Of a DNA stretch of 64,000 nt, positions 43,020 to 54,034 are shown piece by piece. Source of the DNA: Bretschneidera sinensis (taxonomy: Eukaryota; Streptophyta; Magnoliopsida; Brassicales; Akaniaceae); the NCBI GenBank assembly GCA_023935145.1, contig CM043699.1, positions 67,930,638-67,994,637 of the forward strand, written 5' to 3'. The position numbers were made by a program, and so were the translations under genes. Each line of letters begins with the position of its first letter. Position 1 is the stretch's first letter. The notes beneath the pieces are model-generated. The model did no database searches. It was not told where the DNA came from and was given only the letters and a program-made list of their open reading frames with translations.

Positions 43020-44585
43020 TAGCCACTCCAAGGTAGCTCTAACCCAAATATTAGATGTTTTAGACGTGGTGAACATAGGCACAAATCGAATGAGTGCAGG
43101 AAGCCTACTAGTCATAAGGGCAAAAATCTTCTGATTGAGGACGACAGGGTAGACGAAACTGAGGAGATTGGAGAGCCTGTGTATGACGATGATGAAGATG
43201 GAGATGTGTTGCATGGAGATGGCCATGAGACTCTGGTCGTTCGTAAAAGTTTACTGACCCCGAAGGGCGATTCAGGGGACGATTGGTTGAGGACCAATAT
43301 TTTCCACACGACCTGTACAGTCGCCGATAAAGTCTGCAAGATGATCATTGATAGTGTTAGTTGTGAGAATGTAGTGTTTGAAGAGGCTGTCAAGAAACTT
43401 CAGTTAAAGACAGATCGTTATCCTAAGTCGTATAAACTGTTGTGGCTGAACAAAGGCAGTGAGGTAATAGTAGATAGGCGATGCCTAGTGTCTTTTTCAA
43501 TTGGTAGGAAATATTTTGATAATGCTTGGTGTGATGTTGTGTCTATGAATGCTTGTCATGTATTGTTAGGCAGACCTTGGCAGTATGATCGCAGTGTTAT
43601 TCATGATGGGCGAAAAAACACATATTCCCTTAGCATCAAATAGAAGAAGATTGTGTTGGCACCTCGTCGGGAAGGAACCACTCTTACCCCGATACCCAAT
43701 AATACTAATCTGCTTTTGATGTCCAAGTTTTTAGCTGAGGTTGAGTATGGAGACGTGGTCTATGCTCTGCTGCCTTGTGGGAATAGTGCAGCAGACTTGA
43801 ATCCAGAATTACCAGCCGAGGTGCAGCAGCTGCTGGCAGAGTTTTCTGACTTGATGCCAGAGGATCTTCCTCTTGGGTTGCCGCCTATGAGGGACATTCA
43901 GCATCAGATCGACCTTGTTCCAGGGTCCAGTTTGCCTAATCAACCGACGTATCGCCTCAGCCCCAAGGAATCTGAAGAGTTGCAGCGACAGGTGGTAGAG
44001 TTGTTGGAGAGGGGCTACGTCCGTGAGAGTATGAGCCTATGCGCAGTTCCTGCCCTACTGGTGCCAAAGAAAGATGGCTTTTGGCATATGTATGTTGATA
44101 ACAGGGCAATCAACAGGATTACAGTGAAATACAGGTTTCCAATTCCCCGCCTGGATGATATTTTAGACCAGTTGTCCGGTTCTAGGGTTTTCTTAAAAAT
44201 TGACCTTAGAAGCGGATACCACCATATCAGAATGAGGCCTGGAGATGAGTGGAAGACAGTGTTTAAGACACAACATGGGTTGTATGAGTGGATGGTCATG
44301 CCTTTTGGGCTATCTAATGCGCCCAGCACATTTATGAGATTTATGCATAAGGTTTTACGGCCTTTCATGGGGAAGTTTGTTGTAGTTTACTTCGACGACA
44401 TCCTCATTTATAGTCCGATGTGGGCATCACATTTTGATCACCTCCGTGCTGTTTTTGATATGTTGAGGACGGAGTGCCTGTACATCAATCAGAAGAAGTG
44501 TTCTTTCTTCACTACTTCTGTTACTTTTATGGGTTTTGTTGTGTCTACTGATGGCGTTCAAGCAGATCAGTCTAAGATAGATGCG
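43020..44585 (+). pseudogene. Chr-G gag end, protease and RT
   Basis: One frame is open from about 43020 to 44585 except for TAG at 43641-43643. The zinc knuckle at 43056-43097 reads CFRRGEHRHKSNEC, where the second cysteine of CCHC is arginine. The protease block reads 'MIIDSVSCENVVFEEAVKKL', where the usual D-S-G-S is D-S-V-S, losing the active-site glycine. Then 'LLGRPWQYDRSVIHDGRKN'. RT is well preserved: '[19 protein letters not shown]', '[15 protein letters not shown]', '[16 protein letters not shown]' and catalytic '[12 protein letters not shown]'. The RT ends at 'SKIDAV' where the inverted piece begins. A usual methionine start is not visible because gag is truncated. Confidence 0.88.
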
Positions 44586-44722
44586 GTTAGCCCAACCCAA
44601 AGTCCATACTGACATCAAACCAAGGGGCTTCAGGTACAAGTAAAGGTGTGTACAGGCCCGCATTAGTGAGAACTCCCTTGGACCGCTGACACACATAACA
44701 ACGCTCTAAATGATGAGCCACG
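44586..44722 (-). pseudogene. Inverted integrase fragment in Chr-G
   Basis: The minus strand encodes 'AHHLERCYVCQRSKGVLTNA' followed by 'GLYTPLPVPEAPW'. This is the C-X2-C end of the integrase zinc site (CYVC) and the start of its core ('SMDFGLG') in Galadriel/CRM-like chromoviruses. It lies head-to-head with the RT on the plus strand, so the segment was inverted in place, with deletion of the rest of integrase. Confidence 0.82.
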
Positions 44723-44953
44723 TCACTGGTCAATTTGAGAACTTCTGATGTCTTTAATGTGAAACACCTGAGTCCTTATTTTGGAGATTTCGATGAGGCT
44801 ATTGTGAACTCAATGACGAGTTCTTTCCAACTCTGGGCAACTGATGCAGGAGGATCCGAGTCAGATGATGCTGGGTTGTCAGATAGCACGTTATTGGCAC
44901 TGAGATACCTTGAGTTGGCAGATCAGCGCAAAGATAGCAAGTGGGCTACCTAG
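44722..44953 (+). pseudogene. Chr-G pol C-terminal end
   Basis: 'LRTSDVFNVKHLSPYFGDFD', then a Ser/Asp-rich tail ending TAG at 44951-44953. The FNVKHLSPY block is the usual end of the integrase/chromodomain region, where 'FNVADL-PY' is common. I cannot define a complete chromodomain. Confidence 0.7.
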
Positions 44954-45480
44954 ACCGGTTTACATCGTTTAGCAAGCCACGGGCTCAGTTCAGGTCCCGA
45001 AAACCCTGGTCTGATTGAAAATGAGCTTCCGGGCAAAACTCAGGTTTTATCCTGAGCATCGTCATTTTTAAGCCAAAAAACGTCGTTTAGATTTTCAATT
45101 TTACAGTTTTCAGTTTTTAGGAAACTTTATTTTTTTGATTTCTTTTCAGAATTAGTATTTTCCATAAATTTTCCCCTAATTTATGTTTTCGGGGATTTTT
45201 TTTACCTTTTTAAGCTTTGGTAAATAAGGAGACCACGAATGGAAAGATCATTATTATTGTTATTTGCATAACTTTAAATAAAGCATCAGAGCTGTTTCTC
45301 TGTGATTTTAGAGTTTTTCTTGTGTTTCTCCCTGTGAAATATCTGTTACGACTAGCCTATAGAATAATCACTATTCTGTCCGGCGTCAAAAGCTGGAAAG
45401 GAAGCTTGGTTTGCAATGGAGGAAACTAGAGAGAGAGCGAGAATTTTAGGGAAAAGCACGTACAGCGCTGCAAGGAACGT
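44954..45480. other. Unassigned segment, possibly Chr-G 3' LTR
   Basis: No coding frame. T-rich stretch around 45120-45200. The position directly after the chromovirus pol end suggests 3' UTR and LTR, but no paired LTR or terminal TG/CA could be established. Confidence 0.35.
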
Positions 45481-45845
45481 GAATATGTGAAATTTTTTAT
45501 CATATTCCTGAGCTTTGAAGCACCGAAATATGAAATGAGCATATACCGGCGCTTAAAAGCGCCGAAATATGCTCATTTCATATTTCAATATGCTCCTTTG
45601 CATATACCGACGCTTAAAGGCGCCAGTATATGCTCGAAACCCATTTCATATTCCAGCACTTTTAAGCGCTGGAATATGTAATCAGCTACGTATATAATGG
45701 CGCTTTGAAGCGCCGTTATATGTTCTTTGAATATTGCGGCACTTCAAGGAAGCGTCACCAAAAAAGCACTCGCAGTTAATTTATTGCTGTATTTTTGTGA
45801 AACACTAAAAATAAAGCGCCGGCAAATGTCAATTATCTTGTAGTG
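45481..45845 (-). mobile_element. CACTA transposon end with subterminal hairpins
   Basis: The right edge reads ATCTTGTAGTG, the complement of CACTACAAGAT, matching the CACTACAAGA terminus of plant CACTA (En/Spm) transposons. Inward are repeated GC-rich imperfect inverted repeats in an AT-rich context: GGCGCTTAAAAGCGCC (about 45549), GACGCTTAAAGGCGCC (about 45610), AGCACTTTTAAGCGCTGG (about 45656) and GGCGCTTTGAAGCGCC (about 45700), each next to ATATG/CATAT. Such arrays are the subterminal transposase-binding repeats of this superfamily. The flanking triplet ACT (45846-45848) would be one 3-bp target copy. The opposite end was not found, so the element is truncated. Confidence 0.8.
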
Positions 45846-46488
45846 ACTCTTTTTGGGCAGGTAAGTATATCAACTCTTATAACCCATGAATATCTCCCAA
45901 GTGGCTCCATACAGATGATGTCTCCAATCTTTAAAATAAACACTATAGTAGCCAACTCTAAGTCATGAGTAGGGTAATTTCTATCATGAATCTTCAATTA
46001 CCTATAAGTATAGGCCGCAGCTTTCCTATAATACACATATCCCAATCATTGATGTGACACATCACTACACACCACAAATTCTTCATTACCAGAATGAAAA
46101 CACCAATACTAGAGTTGTAGTCAATTTTTCCTTTAGTAATTGGAAATTTTTCTCACACTTCCCTCACCATACAAATCTCACCTCTTTCCTGGTCAGTCTA
46201 TTCAACAATATTACAATAATAAAAAAAATTCTGAAAGAATCTTCTATAATAACCAGTTAACTCCAAGAAGACTCTACTCTCAGTCACATTAGTTAGTCTC
46301 TCCTAACTTAACATTGCCTTTACCTTTAGTGGATCAATTGTTATGACATTTCCCGATATTACATGTTCCAAGAAGGTTATTTCATTCAGCCAACATTTAT
46401 GCTTAAGAGAACTTTGCATATAATTTCTCTCTCATCGGAATCTCCAACACACTGTCTAATGTTTCGTATGTTGTTATTCTTTCTTAGA

Positions 46489-46760
46489 TTATATTAGAAA
46501 GTCAAATACAAGCATAAACTTGTTAAGATATAGTTGAAACACTCTATTCATCCAGTCTATGAATGTTTCTGGAATATTAGTTAATCCAAATGACATCACA
46601 AAAAGCTTATGACCATAACGTGTCCTAAAAGCAGTCTTAGGCACGTCTCCCTTCTCTACCCTCAATTGGTGATAATCTGATCTCAGGTTTATCTTAGAAA
46701 ACACTCTTACTCCTTACACTGCTCAAACAATTTATTTATCATGGAAAAAATGTATTTGTT
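46489..46760 (-). pseudogene. Tek-2 reverse transcriptase remnant
   Basis: Minus-strand translation: '[20 protein letters not shown]', '[20 protein letters not shown]' and '[16 protein letters not shown]'. Two RT catalytic positions are lost. The aspartate of KIDLRSGYH is asparagine, and the DD of IDDILIYS reads D-F. Confidence 0.85.
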
Positions 46761-47149
46761 CTTATTCAATTATTTGTAGTCTATACACAATCTCATCATT
46801 CTATCTTTCTTTTCCATAAACACTACATGGGCTCCTCATGATGATACAATAAATAGAATAAGTTGTTTATCTAACAACTCTTGAAGCTGCACTTTCAATT
46901 CTCTCAACTCAGTGAGCGTCCTTCTATAGAGTGCTATAGATATATGTGATGATTCTGGTGTCACATCAATAGAGAATTTAATCCCTCTAGGAGACAACTA
47001 GGTAACTCATCAAGAGTTATATCAAAAAAATTTGTCACTACTAAGATTTCTTCTGACTTCCTATTTTTCTTTTCAGAATCCATTGTGTATACCAATCACT
47101 CCTCTTATCCTGGTATCCTGAACACCACATTCTTTCTAAAACAATCAAC

Positions 47150-47370
47150 CATATTCAAAAATAATAAATCAACTTTAGATTCTCTATCACTGATACGAAT
47201 CACTCAACCCTTGTAAACATTAATGATTATCACTCTATTACTAGTGGGAACTTCAACAAAAAAATATTTTGCATCAAAGGACTAATACATACTTCAGTAG
47301 ACTTCATATGAATATTGGATGCAAAAGAATAGGTTGCACCAAGATCAACCAACATTGATATGTCCACTTT
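47150..47370 (-). pseudogene. Tek-2 aspartic protease remnant
   Basis: Minus-strand 'MLVDLGATYSFASNIHMKS' corresponds to the chromoviral retropepsin active site (D-S-G-A-T type, here D-L-G-A-T). A frameshift follows within 40 codons. Confidence 0.75.
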
Positions 47371-47829
47371 CTCCACACATAAAGCACTTCAAATTTTGAC
47401 AATTCTGAGATAATATCTTATATGAATATATCTATAACATACTTTTGTCTCCCAATCATACATCAAATTATCACTTCCCCTTGGTGGCATACTTACTTCC
47501 TCTGCCCTGACTTCCAGTTCCCATAGCCTATATCTCAAATCTAGGGGTCCCACTGATATTACTATGAGCTACAGAAATAATAGATCATGCTTGCCTCTAA
47601 CTCCGTACTACAGTTCCCTGTGACAAGGGACGCCTCATCTAGGTTGTCTCCCACCTTGCACACTCATACTGGTACCACCTCTGGGTTCCTCAAATCTAGA
47701 CCTCTTTCACCGATTCCTCTTACCTCAAATTTCCATCACATCTTTCTCAATCTGAAGTGTTATATCCACAAATCTAACATAATTCATATGCCTTATGTAA
47801 GATAGTTTTGATCAAATCTTAAAACATAG

Positions 47830-48590
47830 TTCATCTTTGAACCTCTTACACTTCTTCTCCTCTAGGTATACCATTTTTGGTACAAACCTCGACAAAGCCA
47901 CAAATCTCCTATCATACTGAGCCACAGTCAACCCATTTTCCTCAAATAAATAAAATCTCTATCTTTGGACTCTAAAGGTCTAAGGAAAATATTTATTAAG
48001 GAAAACTTCCTTACCCTATTCCAGGTTAAGGATCTATCAACATCTATACTTACCCTGGGAAGAGTATCCTCTCATCATTCCAAAACTTCTCCTTCTAACT
48101 CAAACGAAGCAAAGGTAACCATCTGCTTGTCAGTCATTGGTAAAATACCAAGTACTCCTTCTACCTGTTTCTCCCAAAACTCAGGCTTAAAAGGATTCAT
48201 AGATCTTTTAAACAACAAGACATTCGACTTAATTATATCTCCCTGAATCTCATGCATAGACTCACTTTTCCCCCTTTTTAAACGTCTATCATTACTAGAT
48301 TAACAATCTCCAGCACTGCTCTAGCCTGTTTATCAGGTCTATGCTATAAGCTATCACTCTATCATCTGTTACATTCATTTCTCAAGAGCATGTGTAAGAG
48401 CTTATCTTAGCTCATCTCTTTCAACTTCAGACTCTCTCATACATTTACTAATATCAATCATACTATCAACACGTTCCCTTCTAGGAACCACAGATTCAGA
48501 CTCAACCTTAACTTGTCAAAAATATTGGGGCTTACCTCACCCTCTCAAATCAACAACTCTAACTCTAGCTGTAGCACGTCCACGTGTCAT
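47830..48590 (-). pseudogene. Tek-2 gag remnant
   Basis: Start ATG at 48590-48588 (MTRGRATARVRV). A segment at 48257-48075 reads 'FKRSMNPFKPEFWEKQVEGV' and 'LPMTDKQMVTFASFELEGEV', the Tekay gag block. Stops and shifts surround it. Confidence 0.72.
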
Positions 48591-48671
48591 CCTCAAACTA
48601 TTAAAATATAATTTATTTTAATCTTCCACTTTCTTACTTTTTATGCAGTCTACAGAATCATAAAACCTAAT

Positions 48672-48683
48672 GCTCTGATACCA
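48672..48683 (-). other. Tek-2 primer-binding site (initiator tRNA-Met)
   Basis: GCTCTGATACCA on the plus strand, as in Tek-1, four bases before the LTR. Confidence 0.9.
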
Positions 48684-48687
48684 AAAT

Positions 48688-51076
48688 TGTAACAACCCAT
48701 CCCGGGTTGGCCACCCCCGACACGGTGTCATCACATTTTGAAAATCCCAAATGACACATATATGTAACAATAAAAAATAATAAAAAAAACACCAATAGAA
48801 AATTTTACTTCAATCCTCAACCCTCAACAGGGGAGTTATATCAATCTGATCTTTTAAACATTAGATACAATGTAAAATGCATGAATATTTACAAATAAAA
48901 TTTTACTTTATTTTCTCATTAGTCTAAGGATGTTGACACGTACGTGACTTACAGAAAATGATTTCTTCTGAACCTCAACTCACCAAATTATTTTTCATGT
49001 TTGCTACTTGAAATCATTACACAATGAAGCGTGAGTTTCACAAGCTCAGTGAATTAAATTTACTAAAAGTATTTAGTTTGCATAATAGTCCTTTTTTATA
49101 TTTAATCATTTATATTTCATATAACTTGATGATAACTTTCAACTATCACTACACATGTCATAAGATTCATTCTCTATCAATCTCTTATTCTCATTCACTG
49201 GTTCACCTTAAGACCATCAATTATCTCATAATTACCTCGTAATAAGGTTCACATCATAAAGTCCACCATTTAGATGGTTCTTATCATTCTCTGTTTCTTT
49301 TTCACCATAACCGTGTCTCTATGTGAGACCAATTCATCTATAAACAATTTCATAATAACACACCACACATCAACATTTCAATGATACAAGCAATAATTAG
49401 AACAGATATAATGCATGAATGATTATGATGGGAACGTCTTCCCACCTGTCAACGGATTGTTATTATCTTAGACTGGCCCCCTCTTGGTTCTTTACTTTCT
49501 CATTCAGACCGGCTGCCTTCCCCGTTCTTTTCTTTACAGCTTGTCCTGACTGCTACAGAATTTATTTCCAGCATATACCGGCTGTCATGGTGTCCCTTTT
49601 ATTTACAGCATATACTGGCTGTCACTGTTTTTCAATAAGGTCGGCTGCCTTCCTGGTTCTTTTCTTTCTCATTTGATGCTTATGCATATGAATAATGATA
49701 TTGAAATATGCATATGAACAGTAATATAAAAACAACATAAATTCAAAATCTTTAAATTGGCTATCTTGATTATTCTTAAATTTATTATTGAAATAAATTC
49801 CACTAAAATCCTTTCATCTCAAATCACATCAAATCATCCTGATTTTTATCAAATTATATAAAAATTCTACTAAACTCATCTCATCCCAAATCACATCAAA
49901 TCATTATGATTTTCAAAAATTCCATTAAATTCCTTCCATCCCAAATTACATCAAATTATCTTGATTTTTATCAAATTATATAAAAATTCCACTAAATTCC
50001 TCTCATCCCAAATCACATCAAATCATCTATTAAAGCTTGTCAAGATCCACTAAAATTCATCTCCTCAAAATTCGTATCAAAACATCAACCATAGCTCATC
50101 AAGAATTTCACTTATCGCTTTTATTATTAAATCAACTTATTATTCCAAAAATATCTCTTTTCACATAATAATTTCTACGTGTCCCATATTCATCTCATAC
50201 CTATCAACCAAATCTTTATTTATCACCAAAATATAAGCTAATAATTTAATTTAATATTATCTCTAGATTTTTCATTTTTATTTAGACTACTTAAAGTAAA
50301 TCCAACTCACCACGTAACTCTTAAAGCTACTCGTGGATCACCTCCTAGTCTTCCCGTTCCTTTTAGAATTTCCCTCGGTTATTGATCGTCAACACCTGAC
50401 ATCATATTTATATTAAATTTCTAATTTATTCTTCAATTCGTTATAAACCATACCCTTTGAAAATTCCTACTTTGAATTCGGAGAAATTTCATGAATGCTA
50501 AAAATTTCAAAAATAACACTATGTTATTACCTTATGTTTTTCTGACAGCTTCTCATGATTCTCTATGAAATTCCGCAGTAAACCCCTTCAAAATTTTGTG
50601 ATTTCAAATTTTCTTTCAGTCCCCAAGTGTTTAGAGAAAATGTATAATGAAAAAAAAAACTAAACGAATTTGGTACGAAAAAAAATAATTTATAAACGGT
50701 TTAAAGCAGCGGTTGCCGCATTTCCCTGTTCCAATTTTACAGCTGCAATTCATGCAGCTACATTTATCTTAAATTGCAACACCTAGACTTCCAAGTGTTG
50801 CACAAAATGGGTTTTATTTTTCTGAAAAATAATATAATATAATATAATATTTATTATTATTATTATTATTTTTTTCTTTCTTTTGCTGGATGTCCAAGGA
50901 TATCCAATTTTTGTTCTTTTTTTTATTTCTTTGGAACTACGCCCCATGCATCCATTTTTTTTCAAAAGAATTATTTTATTTAATACTAATTCTTTCGCGT
51001 GAATATATTATTTTAATTTCATGACATATTTATTAAATTACTTCTTTACCCTTATTTTACGATTACGGGTATTACA
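48688..51076 (-). repeat. Tek-2 5' LTR
   Basis: 2389 bp, TGTAACAACCCATCCCGGG to ACGGGTATTACA. Collinear with the Tek-1 LTRs but missing most of their 86-bp tandem units and carrying an extra repeat at about 49840-50040, where a roughly 70-bp phrase ('AAATCACATCAAATCAT') is used several times. It is directly followed by Cop-B sequence. Confidence 0.88.
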
Positions 51077-51393
51077 TACGTGTTCCTAAATATTTGTGTC
51101 CACTAAAAAACATGATGGGTCACACGAATATGGATAATAATGTCCATCCACGCAGGAGGTGCTCTATGTCTCTTGTTGCCCATTACAGGTTGAACAGGTT
51201 GGAGAGGTACATCTGCAATAGGGTTTGCTATCGGTATCGATTCATCATCCATTACTGGATTTGATTCCGGTTATTTACGGGAACATCTTCGTAATAGTCA
51301 TCATCTATCACGATTAGAGGTTCCTTTTCCTCTTGAGCTTGCTCCTCTATATTTTTTTAGAAAAGTAGCATATCTACTTTTAATGAACCCTTT
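51077..51393 (-). pseudogene. Cop-B integrase-RT linker
   Basis: The minus strand translates to fragments such as 'DESIPIANPIADVPLQPVQ' and 'RHRAPPAWMDIIIH', the proline-rich, R-x-R-x-PP-W linker before copia RT. The truncation point is the LTR edge of Tek-2. Confidence 0.6.
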
Positions 51394-52290
51394 TTAATTT
51401 TGATAAAACCTATAACCTTTTGATTTTTTTGAGTAGCTTATGAAAACACATCTCAATGTTTTGAAATCCAACTTATCTTTCATCTGAGATGAAATTAAAA
51501 TATGCACTACGCAATCCCATTTCCTTAGATGACTTAGGTCATGTTTATGATCATTCCATACCTCATAAGGTGTTGACTCGATAGACTTAGTGGGAATATG
51601 ATTCACTATATAGTTTATCGTAAGCAGCGCCTCTTGAGTGTGACAATATGCATCTTGCAATATTCAATAATGTTCTATTTTTTTCTTTCTGCTACACCAT
51701 TCTGTTGTGGCGTATACAGCATACCGGTATGCCTAATTCCATATTCTATGCAAAAATTGTCAAACTCGATTGAATTTTATTCTCCTTCCTTATCAATCCT
51801 TAACACCTTAATGTTCATTCCAAGTTGATTTTCTACTTCCATCTTATATCTCTTAAAACACTCAAATGCTTTTGATTTTCCAGATATAAGATATACATAA
51901 GTAAACTTGAAATAGTCGTCTATAAAGTTAATGAAGTGTTTCTTATCACCATGGGTTTTTCTACTTAATCGACCATAAATATCTAAGTGCACCAAATTAA
52001 GAAGTTGACTAGCTCTTTGACCTATCTTAAAGGGTTTCCTAGTCATTTTTCCAATTACACAATGTTGACAATATTGCATGGCATTTACATTTGATAAATA
52101 TGGCAACGAATTCAGTTTAATTATTTGTTCCATCTTAGATTTACCAAGATGTCCTAATCTTAAATGCCACAATTCACATGCAGAATAATCAAGAGGCAAA
52201 GAGTAATTCAAAGTTGCATCGTTCTTATTGTTATTTATTAAAGCAAAAACTTTCTTGTCCTTCCCAATGGACACCCTTTTATTATGGAAC
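51394..52290 (-). pseudogene. Cop-B integrase remnant
   Basis: GAG-pre-integrase: 'LWHLRLGHLGKSKMEQIIKL' and 'CQHCVIGKMTRKPF' (the zinc-binding H-H-C-C). Core start 'LVHLDIYGRLSRKTHGDKKH' and 'FINFIDDYFKFTYVYLI', with D of HLDI present and the usual glycine/proline altered. C-terminal part 51660-51394: 'EALLTINYIVNHIPTKSIE', 'STPYEVWNDHKHDLSHLRKW'. The middle of the core (second D and E) lies in broken frames around 51660-51780. Confidence 0.87.
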
Positions 52291-52309
52291 CTAACTTCTA
52301 GCCCCTTCT

Positions 52310-52720
52310 TCAGTAGGGTAGAAACAAAACCAGATTACATCTCATCTCTAGCGCATAGATCACATCCTTGAGGACCATGATGTTGTCCCCCAAACCTAAT
52401 CGGCAAGATCCAATACCTTCCACATCCAAGTAGGTATTGTTACCCATGAAGATCCTCAGTTTCCCTTTAGTCAGCTTCTTATAGTCAAACAGCCACTCTT
52501 TTGTCTTGGCAATGTGGCGGGTTGCACTAGAGTCAATCCACCACTCATCTATATCTGTGGCCATAGCATTGCACTCTATCACTCCAACAAACTCTCATTT
52601 GTTAGATCCTCTTTGTTCCAGGCGTCTTGAATCACCCTTACTTCCTTGCTTGTTTTTTGGGCAATTGGACTTGAAATGTCCATACTTGCCACATTTATAA
52701 CAAGCTCCTCAAGGAATTGC
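52310..52720 (-). pseudogene. Cop-B protease and zinc knuckle
   Basis: 'WWIDSSATRHIAKTKEWL' holds the copia protease active site, usually D-S-G-A, here D-S-S-A. Then 'IFMGNNTYLDVEGIGS'. Just upstream in the element, a partial knuckle 'CYKCGKYGHFKSNCP' can be read near 52670-52710, with a frame break beside it. Then 'KQGSKGDSRRLEQRG' and a stop. Confidence 0.8.
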
Positions 52721-52786
52721 CATTTTTTTTTTATTATTTCGGTGTTGTGGCAGCGAATCCTTGAAGAAAGGTTTCTGAAGGCTGAG

Positions 52787-53449
52787 CTAATGGTTCTGAT
52801 TTCTTGATTTGGGTTTGTCTAGAAACAGCTCATCTTGTTGCACAAGGTTCAGTTCAAGTCTTTTCCTCCTGGCTATCAAATCTTGCTCGATTGCCAACAT
52901 GGATGGAAAATCGCTCACATTCTTAATGGTGCCACTTAGTCTTAAAGTAGTGGAAACAGAGTCCAATGAATGAGGCAAGTTATTCATAATAATTACCACC
53001 TGCATTTTCTCTGGAATCTTAGTTCCAGCAATTTCCAGGTATTTGGCCATGGCAATCATTTTGTTGCGGTGTTCCATCACACTTTTAATCTCCTTCATCC
53101 ACAAGAATTATAGTTATGAAGGAAAAGTTGTATGCTCACCTCAGAAATAATGTCATACTTTTCCTTGATGCTAGTCCACAAATCTTTTGCAATTTTATAT
53201 TTTTCAAAAACTTTTATCAGATTGTCCTCCATGAACATCAACATAAGGCTCTTCATCTTATTGTCATTCACTTGCCATTGCTCAAACTCTCTTTTCTGAG
53301 CATCAGTGGGATTCACAGCGAGGGTTGGAGTAGTGTCGTTAATTATGTTGTCATGGATCAGGCCATAACTTATTTTCCTACTCCATATATCATAATTGAC
53401 ACTATTAAGACGTTCAATCTTTTCTAATTCTGAAGAAATTAATTTGCTA
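52787..53449 (-). pseudogene. Cop-B gag remnant
   Basis: Likely start is the ATG at about 53454 (MVSKLISSELEKIERLNSVN). The frame also extends upstream to 53544, but that part lacks gag similarity. UBN2-type gag blocks: 'YDIWSRKISYGLIHD', 'DNLIKVFEKYKIAKDLWTSI', then after a frame break near 53100 'WMKEIKSVMEHRNKMIAMAK', 'MQVVIIMNNLPHSLDSVS' and 'MLAIEQDLIARRKRLEL'. Apart from the break it is well preserved. Confidence 0.85.
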
Positions 53450-53616
53450 ACCATTTCAAAAAGACCGTACTGAGAAAGTTTTGGAAATAGATGATGATTT
53501 GAAGAAAAAAAGTGGGGGAACTTAATAACTTGATTCAAAAGCATAATTGTAACCTGACTTGTTTTGGAGTAGAGAAAAGAAGAGTCTGTATGAAAAAAAA
53601 GAAAGTGGATAACTGA

Positions 53617-53680
53617 GTAGTCGGCTGATCAATAGTTTGGGTAGTTGGTTGATCAATCATTTTGGTAGTCGGCTAGCACT
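53617..53680. repeat. 24-bp tandem repeat in Cop-B leader
   Basis: About 2.6 units of GTAGT(C/T)GG(C/T)TGATCAAT.. starting at 53617, 53641 and 53665. Confidence 0.85.
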
Positions 53681-53761
53681 AGCTGGTTGCTTGGGCAGTT
53701 GTTGGAAGACATAAACAAATCGAAAACCAAAAAAAGGATCTGGAAGCTAGACTGGGCAAGT

Positions 53762-53975
53762 GACTAGGAGCTTAGTGGTCTTCTAAGTGTTTGACTTGGC
53801 ACCTGGTAGGCTTCTGGGCACCTGACTAGGAGCCTGCTGGACTACGGGGCGCTTGACTAGACACCTGATGGGCTACTGGGCTCTTGACTAGGCGCCTGGT
53901 GGGCTGTTAGGTGCCTGACTAGGCACCTAGTGGGCTGCTGGGCGCCTTACTAGGTGCCTCGTAGTCTTCTAAGAG
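53762..53975. repeat. 31-bp minisatellite in Cop-B leader
   Basis: Seven units of exactly 31 bp, beginning GACTAGG.GCCT. Starts are 53762, 53793, 53824, 53855, 53886, 53917 and 53948 (the last partial). It is GC-richer than its surroundings, and many units contain GGCGCCT or AGGTGCC. It lies between the primer site and gag, so it is transcribed in the genomic RNA. Confidence 0.92.
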
Positions 53976-54017
53976 AGAATAAAACAGAAAAAAAAATAGT
54001 TTTTAAGGTGAACTTAT

Positions 54018-54029
54018 GCTCTTATACCA
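54018..54029 (-). other. Cop-B primer-binding site (tRNA-Met type)
   Basis: GCTCTTATACCA on the plus strand, one base from the standard GCTCTGATACCA, five bases from the LTR. Confidence 0.8.
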
Positions 54030-54034
54030 ATACA

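Larger units (their letters stand above)
42890..44953 (+). mobile_element. Chr-G: rearranged chromovirus fragment
   Basis: Plus-strand Ty3/gypsy sequence of a Galadriel/CRM-like chromovirus: end of gag, protease and RT to 44585, then a small inverted integrase piece (44586-44722), then the last part of pol in plus orientation (44722-44953). RNase H and most of integrase are missing. LTRs were not identified. Confidence 0.82.
45846..51076 (-). mobile_element. Tek-2: truncated second Tekay-like chromovirus
   Basis: Same family as Tek-1: 5' LTR (48688-51076), identical primer site, gag start and broken gag, protease and RT. Collinearity with Tek-1 begins right at the CACTA edge (45846 corresponds to about 7400), so the integrase and 3' LTR are missing. 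It preserves the uninterrupted site where the L1 entered Tek-1. Confidence 0.88.
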
